NCBI GenBank assembly: GCA_001563305.1
Contig: CP013703.1
Coordinates: forward strand, 186,001-250,000
DNA length: 64,000 nucleotides
Direction: 5' to 3'
Source: a methanogenic archaeon mixed culture ISO4-G1
Lineage (GTDB): Archaea > Thermoplasmatota > Thermoplasmata > Methanomassiliicoccales > Methanomethylophilaceae
A model generated the notes under the pieces. It saw nothing but the letters and a program-made list of their open reading frames with translations. It searched no databases and was not told the DNA's origin. The position numbers and the translations under genes were made by a program. This document shows positions 1-8,008 of the stretch, piece after piece. The first letter of the stretch is position 1. Every line of letters starts with the position of its first letter.

Positions 1-320
1 TCATCCATATTTTTTACCTAATAATGTATAAAAATATACATCACTATAGGAGGTTTAGAGAATTTTTTAAATATTTACTCAATCTTACTAGGATTATACA
101 TCCATCCATCATAGTTTCCGATAGAACTCCGATGAGATGTAGGGGCGGCGGACAATATTCCTCCTTTCCTTACCACTCCTGTCCGCCACCCCATTCCTTC
201 ATACTTTGCCATCACTCAGATATGCTGGCACTATCGAATTCCTGCCTCTTTTCATACACGGGCAACTGTGTCCACTCACACTGAATCGTTAAATATCGCA
301 ATCTGTTCCACATCCATAAC
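1..320. other. Intergenic region before tRNA-Val
   Basis: I see no convincing gene here. Short open frames exist, but they lack archaeal start signals, have poor composition and match no family I know. The first 100 bases are AT-rich. The only functional element I can support is a TATA-like box just upstream of the tRNA, listed separately. Whatever gene lies to the left ends outside the window. Confidence 0.6.
289..296 (+). promoter_or_regulatory. TATA box of tRNA-Val
   Basis: TTAAATAT lies 25-32 bases upstream of the first base of the tRNA, the usual archaeal TBP distance. Confidence 0.5.
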
Positions 321-396
321 GGACTCGTGGTCTAGGGGTTATGACGTCGCCTTCACACGGCGGAGGTCGCCGGTTCAAATCCGGCCGGGTCCACCA
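321..396 (+). tRNA. tRNA-Val (CAC)
   Basis: The gene folds as a complete cloverleaf. Acceptor arm GGACTCG pairs with CGGGTCC with one G-T wobble. The anticodon loop TTCACAC places CAC at the anticodon, reading GTG valine codons. The T loop is TTCAAAT. The discriminator is A393, and CCA is encoded at 394-396, unlike the two tRNA-Pro genes in this window. No intron is visible. Confidence 0.93.
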
Positions 397-544
397 TTTT
401 TTCCGATCTTTTCCGTCGATTCTCATTGTTTTTTCAGCTCCACTAGTGGTAACAGTTGCCTGGGTAGGAAAGTATGACCACCGCCTGAATCCATCCATTC
501 AGACCAACAACCTTTATTGGTCGGCCAACATATCATCACCCATC

Positions 545-1936
545 ATGGCAGAAGAACCCGATTTCCAGACGACCGAAGAAGGAAGGAAGTACGAGCAGGA
601 GATCATGCTCGTCCTCACCGGAGAGAAGAAGGACTATCCCAATTATTTCGGGGGCCTCAAGATCGCCTCCGGACACGAGTTCAGGATCTGCAGTCCCATC
701 GACCCCTCCATCCAGTACGGTATCTTCCAGGAGCCCGAGGAGGGCACGATGGCCGAGGCCGTCGGAGCGGCCCTGAAGGCTTTCGAGAAATGGGGAACAC
801 TGCCGATAGAGGAGAGGGCGAAGTACTTCCAGGCCCTGCCGGGAGTCCTCAAGGCCAGGAGGATGCATTACGCCGCATCCATAACAGTGTCTTCAGGAAT
901 GGTCCGCGAGGAGGCCCTGGCCGAGGTGGATGCCACGATCGAGAACCTCGAGAGGATACTCGAGGAGGCCAAGACCATCGGCAGGAAGAGGCCGACAGGG
1001 GTCTGGGCGATCATCTCTGCGCACAACTCCCCGTTCGCCTCGCCGATCTCTTTCGCCGTGGCGGCCATGATCGCGGGAAATACCATTGTCATGAATCCCT
1101 CGAAATACTGTCCCATGCCTGCCCATCTGTTCTACAACCTGATGGAGAAGTACGGGCTTCCCGACGGGGTGTTGAACCTCATAGTCGACAGGAAGGAGTA
1201 CACCACCGAGGACCTCGCCAACGACATGCGCGTGTCCGGCGTGGTCGCGACCGGATCCGGCGACAGGCTCGAGGACCTCATGTTCCTGCAGGTCGACGAC
1301 GAGATGAAGTTCATCAACGAGATCAAGGGGATGAACCCCGCGATCGTCTACAGACCGTCGGACATGAAGGCGGCCGCCAAGAACATCGCCGATTCCGCAT
1401 TCGCGTTCAGCGGACAGAGCCTGTTCTCGTGCTCCAAGGTCATCATCACACACGACGATCAGGCCAAGTTCACCTCCGCACTCACCGAGTACATGAAGGA
1501 CATCAAGATCGACGACCCGGTCAACGATACCGCCTATTCGGGACCTCTCATAAACGAGGTCAATGCGGTGAAATTCAAGAATCTGGCACTTGAGCTCATG
1601 CCCTTCACGGTGGCCAAGGCGATGCCCGTTTCCAAGGAGCTTCCCGAGAACTATGTGGCACCCATCGCGGTGTCCGGTCTGGATTTCGACAACGACCTGA
1701 ACTTCATGGATTCCGGGTTCCCGATCCTGAACATCGTCGTGGTCGATTCCGTGGATGCGATCTTCGAGGAGATGGACAATACCGAGTGCGGACTCAGCGC
1801 GGGACTGTTCTCCAAGGATGCGAAGGTCATCGAGCGCTTCGAGAACGAGGTGGACGTCCCGATGAGGTACGTCAACTGCAGCAGCCGCACCCTGAAGCCC
1901 GCATTCGCCGCGAAGCTCGAGAACTTCGTAAGATGA
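545..1936 (+). CDS. Aldehyde dehydrogenase superfamily protein lacking the catalytic Cys
   Basis: The 463-residue protein has the full length and layout of an NAD(P)-dependent aldehyde dehydrogenase, closest by eye to the pyrroline-5-carboxylate/succinate-semialdehyde type. Supporting motifs are the cofactor-domain stretch GNTIVMNPSKYCPMPA and the general-base region INEIKGMNP with Glu259. The nucleophile motif, normally GQ-x-C, reads GQSLFSCSK. Leu293 sits where the catalytic Cys belongs, exactly 34 residues after Glu259 as in canonical enzymes (268 and 302). Cys296 is three residues later. The protein may therefore be inactive or have altered chemistry. The start follows the tRNA; an in-frame upstream extension would overlap the tRNA and was rejected. 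It ends immediately next to the convergent operon on the other strand. The substrate is unknown. Confidence 0.8.
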   Translation: MAEEPDFQTTEEGRKYEQEIMLVLTGEKKDYPNYFGGLKIASGHEFRICSPIDPSIQYGIFQEPEEGTMAEAVGAALKAFEKWGTLPIEERAKYFQALPGVLKARRMHYAASITVSSGMVREEALAEVDATIENLERILEEAKTIGRKRPTGVWAIISAHNSPFASPISFAVAAMIAGNTIVMNPSKYCPMPAHLFYNLMEKYGLPDGVLNLIVDRKEYTTEDLANDMRVSGVVATGSGDRLEDLMFLQVDDEMKFINEIKGMNPAIVYRPSDMKAAAKNIADSAFAFSGQSLFSCSKVIITHDDQAKFTSALTEYMKDIKIDDPVNDTAYSGPLINEVNAVKFKNLALELMPFTVAKAMPVSKELPENYVAPIAVSGLDFDNDLNFMDSGFPILNIVVVDSVDAIFEEMDNTECGLSAGLFSKDAKVIERFENEVDVPMRYVNCSSRTLKPAFAAKLENFVR

Positions 1937-2497
1937 TCATATCGTCTTGATGTTCCATGTGCAGGCCTTGGCGGCCTTCATCAGCGGTTTCATCTCCTCT
2001 CTGGACAGGGGTTTCTTCCTGTCCTGCCTGAAGATGAACATCGAGCACCTGTCCGCCTTGGCTGCGATCGACGATATCGAATCCTCGGTATGGGACGCGG
2101 CATCGACCGTTATAGTGTACTTGCAGCCGTTGTACGTCAGGATCCCGATGCACTCCAGCTGCTCCTCCGTGAGGAATTCTCCGACGAGAATGTCCGCGGC
2201 ATGCACGTAACCGGCACCCACAAGGTCATCCAGGATGGCCGGGTCGCGGCCGTCCGTGATCAGCAGGGCCTTCATCCCGCGGGGCTTGAATCCCTTTATG
2301 GTACCGTAGAGGTCCTTGAAGGCCAGGGGGTCGTCGTCAGAAGATATGGCAACGTAATCGATGGAATCCTTGTCCTTCTCCAGAGTCTCGCGTATCTCCG
2401 CGGGATCGAGCCCCTCCCCTTCCGATGAGACGCGAACGACGGACATGTACCAGTCAGGCACGGTGACCGTGTCGATCCTGGTGAAACCGGAGATCAT
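1937..2497 (-). CDS. Radical-SAM activase-like protein without the CxxxCxxC motif
   Basis: This 186-residue protein has the look of an anaerobic activating enzyme (NrdG/PflA-like) barrel. It has an N-terminal GFTRIDTVTVPDW stretch, a region like YVAISSDDDPLAF, then RGMKALLITDG and an acidic helix. The cluster-binding CxxxCxxC that should follow the first strand is absent; this region reads PDWYMSVVRVSS. If the relationship is real, the protein cannot bind the SAM-cleaving cluster in the normal way. It is the last gene of a tight four-gene leftward operon, eight bases after the CdhE-like gene. ATG at 2497 follows GGTGAT at a good distance. Family assignment is tentative. Confidence 0.55.
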   Translation of the reverse strand: MISGFTRIDTVTVPDWYMSVVRVSSEGEGLDPAEIRETLEKDKDSIDYVAISSDDDPLAFKDLYGTIKGFKPRGMKALLITDGRDPAILDDLVGAGYVHAADILVGEFLTEEQLECIGILTYNGCKYTITVDAASHTEDSISSIAAKADRCSMFIFRQDRKKPLSREEMKPLMKAAKACTWNIKTI

Positions 2498-2504
2498 CAA
2501 CGGA

Positions 2505-3143
2505 TCACCTCACCGAGCCGATCAGGGCGCCGAGCGTCTCGCAGCTGTCCTGGTCCAGGTCGTCGGCTATCACCAGTGCATCGCATACGAGCAGGGACAC
2601 CGTGGCCATGGTCATCGCGTATTCGCCAGACCAGGTCCTGACCGCGACGGGATGGGCCGCCTCGGGGCACATCTCCGCCAGGCGGGCGAGTTCCGTGCAG
2701 GACTCCAGGCATTGCTTCATGTTCCTCAGCATCGGGTCCAGATAGATGTCGGCGACCTCCATGGACTCCGCTGTCCTAGATAGCTCGAGGAGTTCCTCTG
2801 TGGTCTCCGCGCTGATGCATAGCGGGCAGTCGAAGAGCTTCGAGACCATTGCGAATTGTTCCAGGTTGTTGGAGTTGGCCCCGATGATGATGGGTCTGCG
2901 GCCCATGATGTGGATGACCGCCTTGGAGATGTTGGACGGGTCCTCGGATTCCAGGATCATCTTCCCGTCCCAGAGGCCCCCGACCAGTTCGGTCATGGAT
3001 GCGAAAGGCTCCTCGGAGAAGCTGTCGTTTCTTATGCAAATCGCATCCGGAGCACCGAAGGATCCGGCCCTGGTTATGAGCTCGGACAGGCGCAGGCAGG
3101 CCGCGTTCGGTTCCATGAGGTCGGAGATCGACAGTGCTATCAT
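2505..3143 (-). CDS. CdhE-like (CFeSP large-subunit-type) barrel domain, standalone
   Basis: The 212-residue protein resembles the central TIM-barrel part of the corrinoid iron-sulfur protein gamma subunit (CdhE/AcsC). It has a strand-rich core with MGRRPIIIGANSNNLEQF, then CPLCISAET and VADIYLDPMLRN, in the order seen in CdhE. The C-terminal stretch SGEYAMTMATVSLLVCDAL resembles the late barrel of that family. The N-terminal [4Fe-4S] module and the C-terminal B12-binding domain of real CdhE are both missing. It overlaps the CdhD-like gene by four bases, so the two are probably translated together and may form a heterodimer, as CdhD and CdhE do. What it binds (a pterin or a corrinoid protein) is inference. 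Confidence 0.6.
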   Translation of the reverse strand: MIALSISDLMEPNAACLRLSELITRAGSFGAPDAICIRNDSFSEEPFASMTELVGGLWDGKMILESEDPSNISKAVIHIMGRRPIIIGANSNNLEQFAMVSKLFDCPLCISAETTEELLELSRTAESMEVADIYLDPMLRNMKQCLESCTELARLAEMCPEAAHPVAVRTWSGEYAMTMATVSLLVCDALVIADDLDQDSCETLGALIGSVR

Positions 3144-3970
3144 AGGTCAGCCAGCTCCTCCCCGTACACCCTGGCCATGTCGGCAGCTCCGGGTCCTTTC
3201 ATTATCAGCAGGTCCGCTCCGGACATCATAACGGACAGGGCCACCGTGGCCTCGTACATCGATGCCCTCCTTGCGGACACGTCGTTCCCATGGATGTCCC
3301 ACGTGGGGGTCACGTCGCACATGATTGTGTGGTTCCCGTCGGGAACGCCCATCAGTCCGGACATCCTGTAGTCGGTCATCCTCGAGCGGAGTCCTTTCAG
3401 ACCCTCGTCCATGGAGCCGTCGCCGAGGTCCACGATGACGTTCCTGGCACCTTTGGATATCATGATCTGGCACAGTTCCTTCGGGTCCGTGCCGTCGCAC
3501 CTTGCGGATACTATGTGATTCCCGGAACAATCTGCCATCTCCAGGCTCTGTTCCCTGTCTCTGCATTGGATGATCATGACCGAATCGTCTATCAGCGAGA
3601 CCGTCTCCTTCAGGATGTCCGTCTCCGCCGAAAGGATCACGGGGAGCCTGGTCCTGTCGATGATCCTCCTGACCAGTTGCGGCGAATCCCCGCGGGTCAG
3701 CCTGAGGCATACGCCGTCGGCGCCTAGCTCCTTCCACATGACCGCCCATTCCTCGACGTCGTTCTGACGTCCGGAGAACATGGATGCGGCGGATTCGTGG
3801 TATCCGTCGAGGGTGTCGAAGACCTCCCCGAATATGACCGGCCTCCTGTGCCTGGCGTTGTCCAGGTCCAGGAATGGCGGGCTGCGTGCACCGCCAAGAA
3901 CGTAATCTCCCCTGCCTATCACGAGCTCCTCGACGAAGGACCTGTACGCGCGGGATGCGCTGGGGAGCAT
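3140..3970 (-). CDS. CdhD-like (CFeSP small-subunit-type) protein
   Basis: The 276-residue protein resembles CdhD/AcsD, the small subunit of the corrinoid iron-sulfur protein of acetyl-CoA decarbonylase/synthase. Recognisable parts are RRPVIFGEVFDT near the N-terminus, WKELGADGVCLRL after an 'EWA' helix, TRLPVILSAETDI, and the C-terminal pattern MMSGADLLIMKGPGAAD. The last corresponds to the 'GAD-ILIM-HPEA' ending of CdhD. It is shorter than typical archaeal CdhD. It is preceded by the ACT-domain gene and overlaps the CdhE-like gene. No carbon monoxide dehydrogenase or acetyl-CoA synthase gene is nearby, so a role in that complex is not indicated here. Confidence 0.65.
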   Translation of the reverse strand: MLPSASRAYRSFVEELVIGRGDYVLGGARSPPFLDLDNARHRRPVIFGEVFDTLDGYHESAASMFSGRQNDVEEWAVMWKELGADGVCLRLTRGDSPQLVRRIIDRTRLPVILSAETDILKETVSLIDDSVMIIQCRDREQSLEMADCSGNHIVSARCDGTDPKELCQIMISKGARNVIVDLGDGSMDEGLKGLRSRMTDYRMSGLMGVPDGNHTIMCDVTPTWDIHGNDVSARRASMYEATVALSVMMSGADLLIMKGPGAADMARVYGEELADL

Positions 3971-3974
3971 GATA

Positions 3975-4883
3975 TCACATGAGCTCTACGAACTCTTTGA
4001 GCGTGAAGACCCCGTTCAGGTCACTCATGGCCTTGGGCAGGAGCTCCCTGAGCTCCCCCACGGTCTTACCGCTCTTGTGGATGTCCATGACAAGTTCCAG
4101 GGACATGGTCTCGTAGCAGATCTTGACCTTGCTGAAGACCGAGATCAGGTTGACGTTCCAGTCCGCGATGACGCTCAGCGACTGAGTTATGCTGCCGGGG
4201 CAGTCGGGGATCTCCATGGAGACCTTCACGAGCTTGGTCTCCTCCTTGAAAATGGTGATGGAGCAGACCCAGGAGTCGGCGTCCATGGTGATGAGAACGT
4301 TCTTTCCGTCGATGTTCGGCAGGATGTCCCCGTAGACCTCGGCGATGTCGAAGCATCCGTTCTTGATCGTGGTTGGATATCCGCGCCTGATCTCCTCCTT
4401 GCCGGATTCCTCGACCTTGCCCTTGAACAGCCTTCCGATGTCGGCGGGCTTGAGCTCGATCCTCTTGATCTTAGAGACCGACGGGTCGTTCTTCATCTTC
4501 AGTTCCTTGAACTGCTCGAGTATGAGCTCTCCCTCTCCGGCGAAGTTCATGTCGGCCATCAGCTTCCATACGATGACCGTGTCCGATATCCCGTTGAGGG
4601 ACACGGAGTTCAGGATGTTGATCTCCTTCTCGGCCAGGAAGTGCGCCGCCTGTGCGCTGGAACCGGGAACGTCATCCAGATACATTGTGAGGTGGGTTAG
4701 GGTGCGGTAGTTCTCCTGAGGGAACATCGAGAGCATGATCTCGTAGTCCTTGGGACCCTGTGTGGGGTGCTTGAAAAGCGTGCTGTACACGCAGCCGCCG
4801 TCGACGATACCGATGGTATCGGATATCCAGTTGTCCACCTTGATTGACGATCCGTTGACCTTTGCGAATTCCCAAATCTTCAT
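3975..4883 (-). CDS. ACT-domain protein heading the CdhD/CdhE-like operon
   Basis: The protein has about 302 residues and ends in a clear ACT domain: KLVKVSMEIPDCPGSITQ, then a helix, ISVFSKVKICYETMSLELV. A second ACT-like half lies near residues 60-130, with TLTHLTMYLDDVPGSSAQ followed by a helix and strand. Two ACT domains suggest a ligand-sensing regulatory protein, usually for amino acids. No DNA-binding or catalytic domain is evident. ATG at 4883 was chosen; TTG at 4901 is in frame but has no better start signal. It is the first gene of the leftward operon and could make the barrel proteins ligand-responsive; that role is inference. Confidence 0.65.
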   Translation of the reverse strand: MKIWEFAKVNGSSIKVDNWISDTIGIVDGGCVYSTLFKHPTQGPKDYEIMLSMFPQENYRTLTHLTMYLDDVPGSSAQAAHFLAEKEINILNSVSLNGISDTVIVWKLMADMNFAGEGELILEQFKELKMKNDPSVSKIKRIELKPADIGRLFKGKVEESGKEEIRRGYPTTIKNGCFDIAEVYGDILPNIDGKNVLITMDADSWVCSITIFKEETKLVKVSMEIPDCPGSITQSLSVIADWNVNLISVFSKVKICYETMSLELVMDIHKSGKTVGELRELLPKAMSDLNGVFTLKEFVELM

Positions 4884-4952
4884 CGGAGACCCTTCGGTCA
4901 AGGGTATAACTCAGGATGTTATAATTGTGACCTTTCCAGGCGGAGCCTGGGA

Positions 4953-5228
4953 TCAGTCCTTGCCCTCTCTGCCGGCGAGGTCGAACTGCTTCTTGGGGGA
5001 TGTGAGGGGCTGCGTCCAGACCGGCTGCTCCACTTCTTTGTAGTCCAGGTCCTCGGCGATGTTGTGCAGGCTGCCGGCATAATCCCTGTCGGAGGCTATC
5101 CTCCTGATGGTGGCCGAATCGTCACCGGAACGGGATTCCATCCCGGACATCCTCAGCGCCTCGTCCATGAGGTCCGCTGCCTGATTGAGAAGACGTTCCG
5201 CCTCCCTGAGTTTGTCAGCCCTGTCCAT
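4953..5228 (-). CDS. Small hypothetical protein
   Basis: This 91-residue protein is charged and mostly helical, with an N-terminal heptad-like segment (RADKLREAERLLNQAADLMD) suggesting a short coiled coil. The C-terminus is proline- and lysine-containing and probably flexible. I do not recognise a family. It starts one base after the stop codon of the zinc-ribbon gene upstream and is probably co-transcribed with it. Composition matches its neighbours, so it is likely a real gene. Confidence 0.6.
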   Translation of the reverse strand: MDRADKLREAERLLNQAADLMDEALRMSGMESRSGDDSATIRRIASDRDYAGSLHNIAEDLDYKEVEQPVWTQPLTSPKKQFDLAGREGKD

Positions 5229-5229
5229 G

Positions 5230-5622
5230 TCAGACCCTCCTGGAGATGATGTATCTGGCGGGTCTGCTGGTGTCGTTCTTCGCCGAGTATCCGCAGACCT
5301 TGCAGTCCCTGGAGAGCTCGACGGTCTTCCAGTCCAGCGTCCTGTTCCTCACGGATTCCAGCTTGGACCTGCACACGGGACATACGTCGTAGGGGACGGG
5401 TCCGTCCTTGTGGGCGTACCTGATCTCGAGGTTGAACAGTTTCCTCTGGATGCCCACCTTCCTTATGCGCTCCCCGCTGACGCGGAACGTCTCATCCACG
5501 CACATCAGTTCGGTCAGGACCAGCTCGTTGAGAGCTGTCTGGGACCTGACCTTCGGTGAACGTGAGAGGCAGTTCTCGATCGCCTTCGCGATCTCGTCAT
5601 CCTTGGGGATCCTGTAGGACAT
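5230..5622 (-). CDS. Zinc-ribbon hypothetical protein
   Basis: The 130-residue protein has an N-terminal helical region (MSYRIPKDDEIAKAIENCLS) that could be a small DNA-binding-like domain. A C-terminal zinc ribbon follows with CPVCRSKL and CKVCGYSA. The ATG at 5622 gives a sensible N-terminus; an in-frame extension to 5700 is unlikely because it would include the conserved intergenic motif. It is co-directional with the small gene downstream. Function is unknown; a nucleic-acid-binding role is inference from the ribbon. Confidence 0.65.
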   Translation of the reverse strand: MSYRIPKDDEIAKAIENCLSRSPKVRSQTALNELVLTELMCVDETFRVSGERIRKVGIQRKLFNLEIRYAHKDGPVPYDVCPVCRSKLESVRNRTLDWKTVELSRDCKVCGYSAKNDTSRPARYIISRRV

Positions 5623-5692
5623 CGCCAATGAATTGTGGTGCAGGTATTTGGTATGTTCCAACGTCCGCTGCCGTCGGATTCCCGATATGCAA

Positions 5693-5704
5693 TCTGGCAC
5701 ATCG
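5693..5704 (+). promoter_or_regulatory. Recurrent intergenic motif TCTGGCACATCG
   Basis: Copy 1 of an exact 12-base motif. It lies about 70 bases upstream of the zinc-ribbon gene and about 100 bases before tRNA-Leu. Exact copies occur at 11844-11855 (reverse strand) and 50297-50308, and a near copy at 43631. Function unknown. Confidence 0.4.
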
Positions 5705-5770
5705 CAATTTCCGATGAACGGAGGGATATTCTGTGCCCGTTTCCCATGAATGTTCGCGGTTAGAACACCA

Positions 5771-5780
5771 TTTATCTATC
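5771..5780 (+). promoter_or_regulatory. TATA box of tRNA-Leu
   Basis: TTTATCTATC lies 22-31 bases upstream of the tRNA-Leu start, at the spacing expected for an archaeal promoter. Confidence 0.45.
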
Positions 5781-5801
5781 CGAAGACGATAGACCCGTGC
5801 G

Positions 5802-5887
5802 GCGGGGGTAGCCGAGCTGGCCAAAGGCGCGGGACTTAAGATCCCGTACTTAGTGTTTCAAGGGTTCGAATCCCTTCCCCCGCACCA
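5802..5887 (+). tRNA. tRNA-Leu (TAA)
   Basis: Acceptor arm GCGGGGG pairs perfectly with CCCCCGC at 5877-5883. The anticodon loop CTTAAGA gives anticodon TAA (leucine TTA codons). A long variable arm (CGTACTTAGTGTTTCAAG region) marks a class II tRNA such as leucine. The T loop is TTCGAAT. CCA is encoded at 5885-5887. No intron is seen. Confidence 0.92.
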
Positions 5888-5937
5888 CTCCGGTTTCTCC
5901 GTTCACACCATTTACCAGTCAGTCGGCTCAGGTTCGG

Positions 5938-5950
5938 CTTTTTATATTAA
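5938..5950 (+). promoter_or_regulatory. TATA box upstream of 5983 gene
   Basis: A TTTTTATATTAATA-like AT-rich box lies about 35-45 bases before the TTG start at 5983. It probably drives that gene and the ATPase gene behind it. Confidence 0.45.
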
Positions 5951-5982
5951 TAGTCTATTCAAAGCCTAACGGAGTAATACAT

Positions 5983-6360
5983 TTGCCTGGTGAAATCAAG
6001 AAATCAAAGCCTGTTCAGAAAGCCGCATCCCAGTCCAACTCGTACGGTCCCGACAAGCAGGGTGCAGGAGCGAAGAAGAACAAGCCGGTTAGGACCAAGG
6101 AGTCCACGAAGAAGCAGGCGATGCTGAACACCCACAAACTGAGTCCCTTCAAGTATGACATGAACGAGATCCTGTCCGCATCCAGGATGGATCCCGCCAA
6201 GGCATCATCTTTCTTAGCGTCCGTCATCGCGAAGGCCTCACGCATCTCGACCAAGACCGCCAAGGAGTTCGTGAAGACGTTCCTTGACGCGGGAGACCTG
6301 ACCAAGGACGAATACGACAAGATTTGCAAGCTCCTGGACAGGTACAGCAAGTTCCGCTGA
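5983..6360 (+). CDS. Basic hypothetical protein preceding the ABC-class ATPase
   Basis: The 125-residue protein has a lysine-rich, low-complexity N-terminal half (about residues 1-45, no hydrophobic core). A compact helical C-terminal half follows, with LSASRMDPAKASSFLASVI and KDEYDKICKLLDRYSKFR. The start is TTG, preceded by GGAG at 5972-5975 at a normal Shine-Dalgarno distance. No ATG gives a better N-terminus. It ends 12 bases before the ATPase gene and is probably in one operon with it. I do not recognise the family; the basic tail suggests nucleic-acid binding, which is inference. Confidence 0.65.
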   Translation: MPGEIKKSKPVQKAASQSNSYGPDKQGAGAKKNKPVRTKESTKKQAMLNTHKLSPFKYDMNEILSASRMDPAKASSFLASVIAKASRISTKTAKEFVKTFLDAGDLTKDEYDKICKLLDRYSKFR

Positions 6361-6372
6361 AGGGGGCTTTCC

Positions 6373-8007
6373 ATGGCCTCCGAGGACGTTCTCCGCAAGA
6401 CCCTGAAGAACGTTGACGGGAAGCCGTTCCAGAAGTACAAGGGCATCCAGAACAACTTCGTCCTGGAGGATTACGAGATCATATTCGACGACGTCCAGAA
6501 CGACTGGGCCGGTCATACGTCTATGCGTGTCAGGGTGCCGCTGAAGAAGGCCGGGTTCCCGGACGACACGCACGACACCAAGGACAGGGAGATCGCTCTC
6601 AGGGACCTCATAGCCAGACGCTTCAGGGAGTCCGCACGCACCCATGCCCGTTCGCCTATCCCGAAGACCTCGGGAGGGGAGGTGTTCATCCCTCGTCCCG
6701 GACAGGAGATGATCGAGAGGTGGAGCATCGTGTTCTCCCCGTATTTCGTCGAGGCGCGTTTCACCGTCGACCTCCCCGCGGACGGGAACAAGGTCAGCGC
6801 CATGGCGATGGACCTCCTTCTGGAGAGGATCAGGACCATCGTGTCCGAATCGATGTACTACTCGTCATACAAGCCTTCCAAGGTCTACAACCACATACAG
6901 ACCTACGAGAACGCCGAGTTCATCAGGAGGAACCTGTCGGAGAAGGGATTGATCGCGTTTATCGCAGAGGGCTCGGTGCTCCCCAGGCGCGACGACGACC
7001 TCGCACCCATGGTGGATGCGGTCCCGTTCAGGTGCGACGACGCACTGAAGGTCAAGTTCGATGTCCCCTATGGGGAACCGATAGTCGGAATGGGGATCCC
7101 GAAAGGATTCACTGTCATCGCCGGAGCCGGAAGGTCTGGCAAGTCCACGCTTCTCGACGCCGTGTTCGCAGGCGTCTATAACCACATCTCGGGAGACGGG
7201 AGGGAGTACGTCATCTCATCGAGGGATGCCGCCTACATCATGGCCGAACCGGATCGTCCAGCAGATTCGGTGGACATTTCGATGTTTGCAATAGAATTGT
7301 TAGAGTTGAATGAAACTTCCAATGCGAAGACGGAGTTCGTCTCGTCCCCTGTCTCGGAGCTCCTTTCGATATCTGAAGCGGTCGAGATGGGTTCCGACCT
7401 GCTCCTGTTCGACGAGGAGTACTCCAACCCCGGAATCATCAGGAGGGGATTCCTTTCCGAGGACGAGAGGATTACGCCGGTCTCCGAGCTGGCCCACTCC
7501 ATGGGCGAGCAGGGGATATCCGTCATAGTGGTATCCGGTGACGAATCGGTCATCAGGCGCGCGGACAACGTGATCGTCGTGAAGGACTTCGGTGCGACCA
7601 AGCGCGATGTCGAGAGGTCCGGTTCGCATTCAGAGTACAGGAGGCCCTCCGAGAGGATGCCGGTCTCCAAGAGCATGGTGTTCGAGAAGGGCCGCAAGGA
7701 GGTCAGCGTGACCCCGCAGTCCATCAGGACCATCGAAATCGGGGAGTTCAAGGTCAACGTCCCGGTGTCCGCACTGTTCGATATGTGCCAGACGAGCACG
7801 GTTGCCGATGTCATCACCGTTATGAAGGATCTCATGGACGGCTCGAGGAGCATGTCCGCCGCATGCAACGAGGCGATAGAATTGATAAAGGCGGCCGACA
7901 ACGCGGACAACAGCACGACCGGTATGCATCACGGGACCGTCAGGGCAATGGATGTCGCAGCCGTTCTGAACAGGCACCCTCAGATGCTCGCAATAAGGAA
8001 GAGCTGA
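6373..8007 (+). CDS. ABC-class predicted ATPase (COG3044-type)
   Basis: The 544-residue protein matches the predicted 'ATPase of the ABC class' family of unknown physiological role. It has a long N-terminal domain (residues 1 to about 240), Walker A GAGRSGKSTLL at about residue 250, and a Walker B-like strand SDLLLFDEEYSNP at about 340. Near 385 is the strand GISVIVVSGDESVIRRADNVI, typical of this family. No membrane segment is present, so it is a soluble enzyme rather than a transporter component. ATG follows AGGGGG at 6361-6366. The partner 125-residue gene is immediately upstream. Confidence 0.8.
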   Translation: MASEDVLRKTLKNVDGKPFQKYKGIQNNFVLEDYEIIFDDVQNDWAGHTSMRVRVPLKKAGFPDDTHDTKDREIALRDLIARRFRESARTHARSPIPKTSGGEVFIPRPGQEMIERWSIVFSPYFVEARFTVDLPADGNKVSAMAMDLLLERIRTIVSESMYYSSYKPSKVYNHIQTYENAEFIRRNLSEKGLIAFIAEGSVLPRRDDDLAPMVDAVPFRCDDALKVKFDVPYGEPIVGMGIPKGFTVIAGAGRSGKSTLLDAVFAGVYNHISGDGREYVISSRDAAYIMAEPDRPADSVDISMFAIELLELNETSNAKTEFVSSPVSELLSISEAVEMGSDLLLFDEEYSNPGIIRRGFLSEDERITPVSELAHSMGEQGISVIVVSGDESVIRRADNVIVVKDFGATKRDVERSGSHSEYRRPSERMPVSKSMVFEKGRKEVSVTPQSIRTIEIGEFKVNVPVSALFDMCQTSTVADVITVMKDLMDGSRSMSAACNEAIELIKAADNADNSTTGMHHGTVRAMDVAAVLNRHPQMLAIRKS

Positions 8008-8008
8008 A

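Noticed and set aside
341-544. In-frame upstream extension of the aldehyde dehydrogenase homologue
   Set aside because: It overlaps the tRNA-Val gene; the protein family starts near MAEEPDF.
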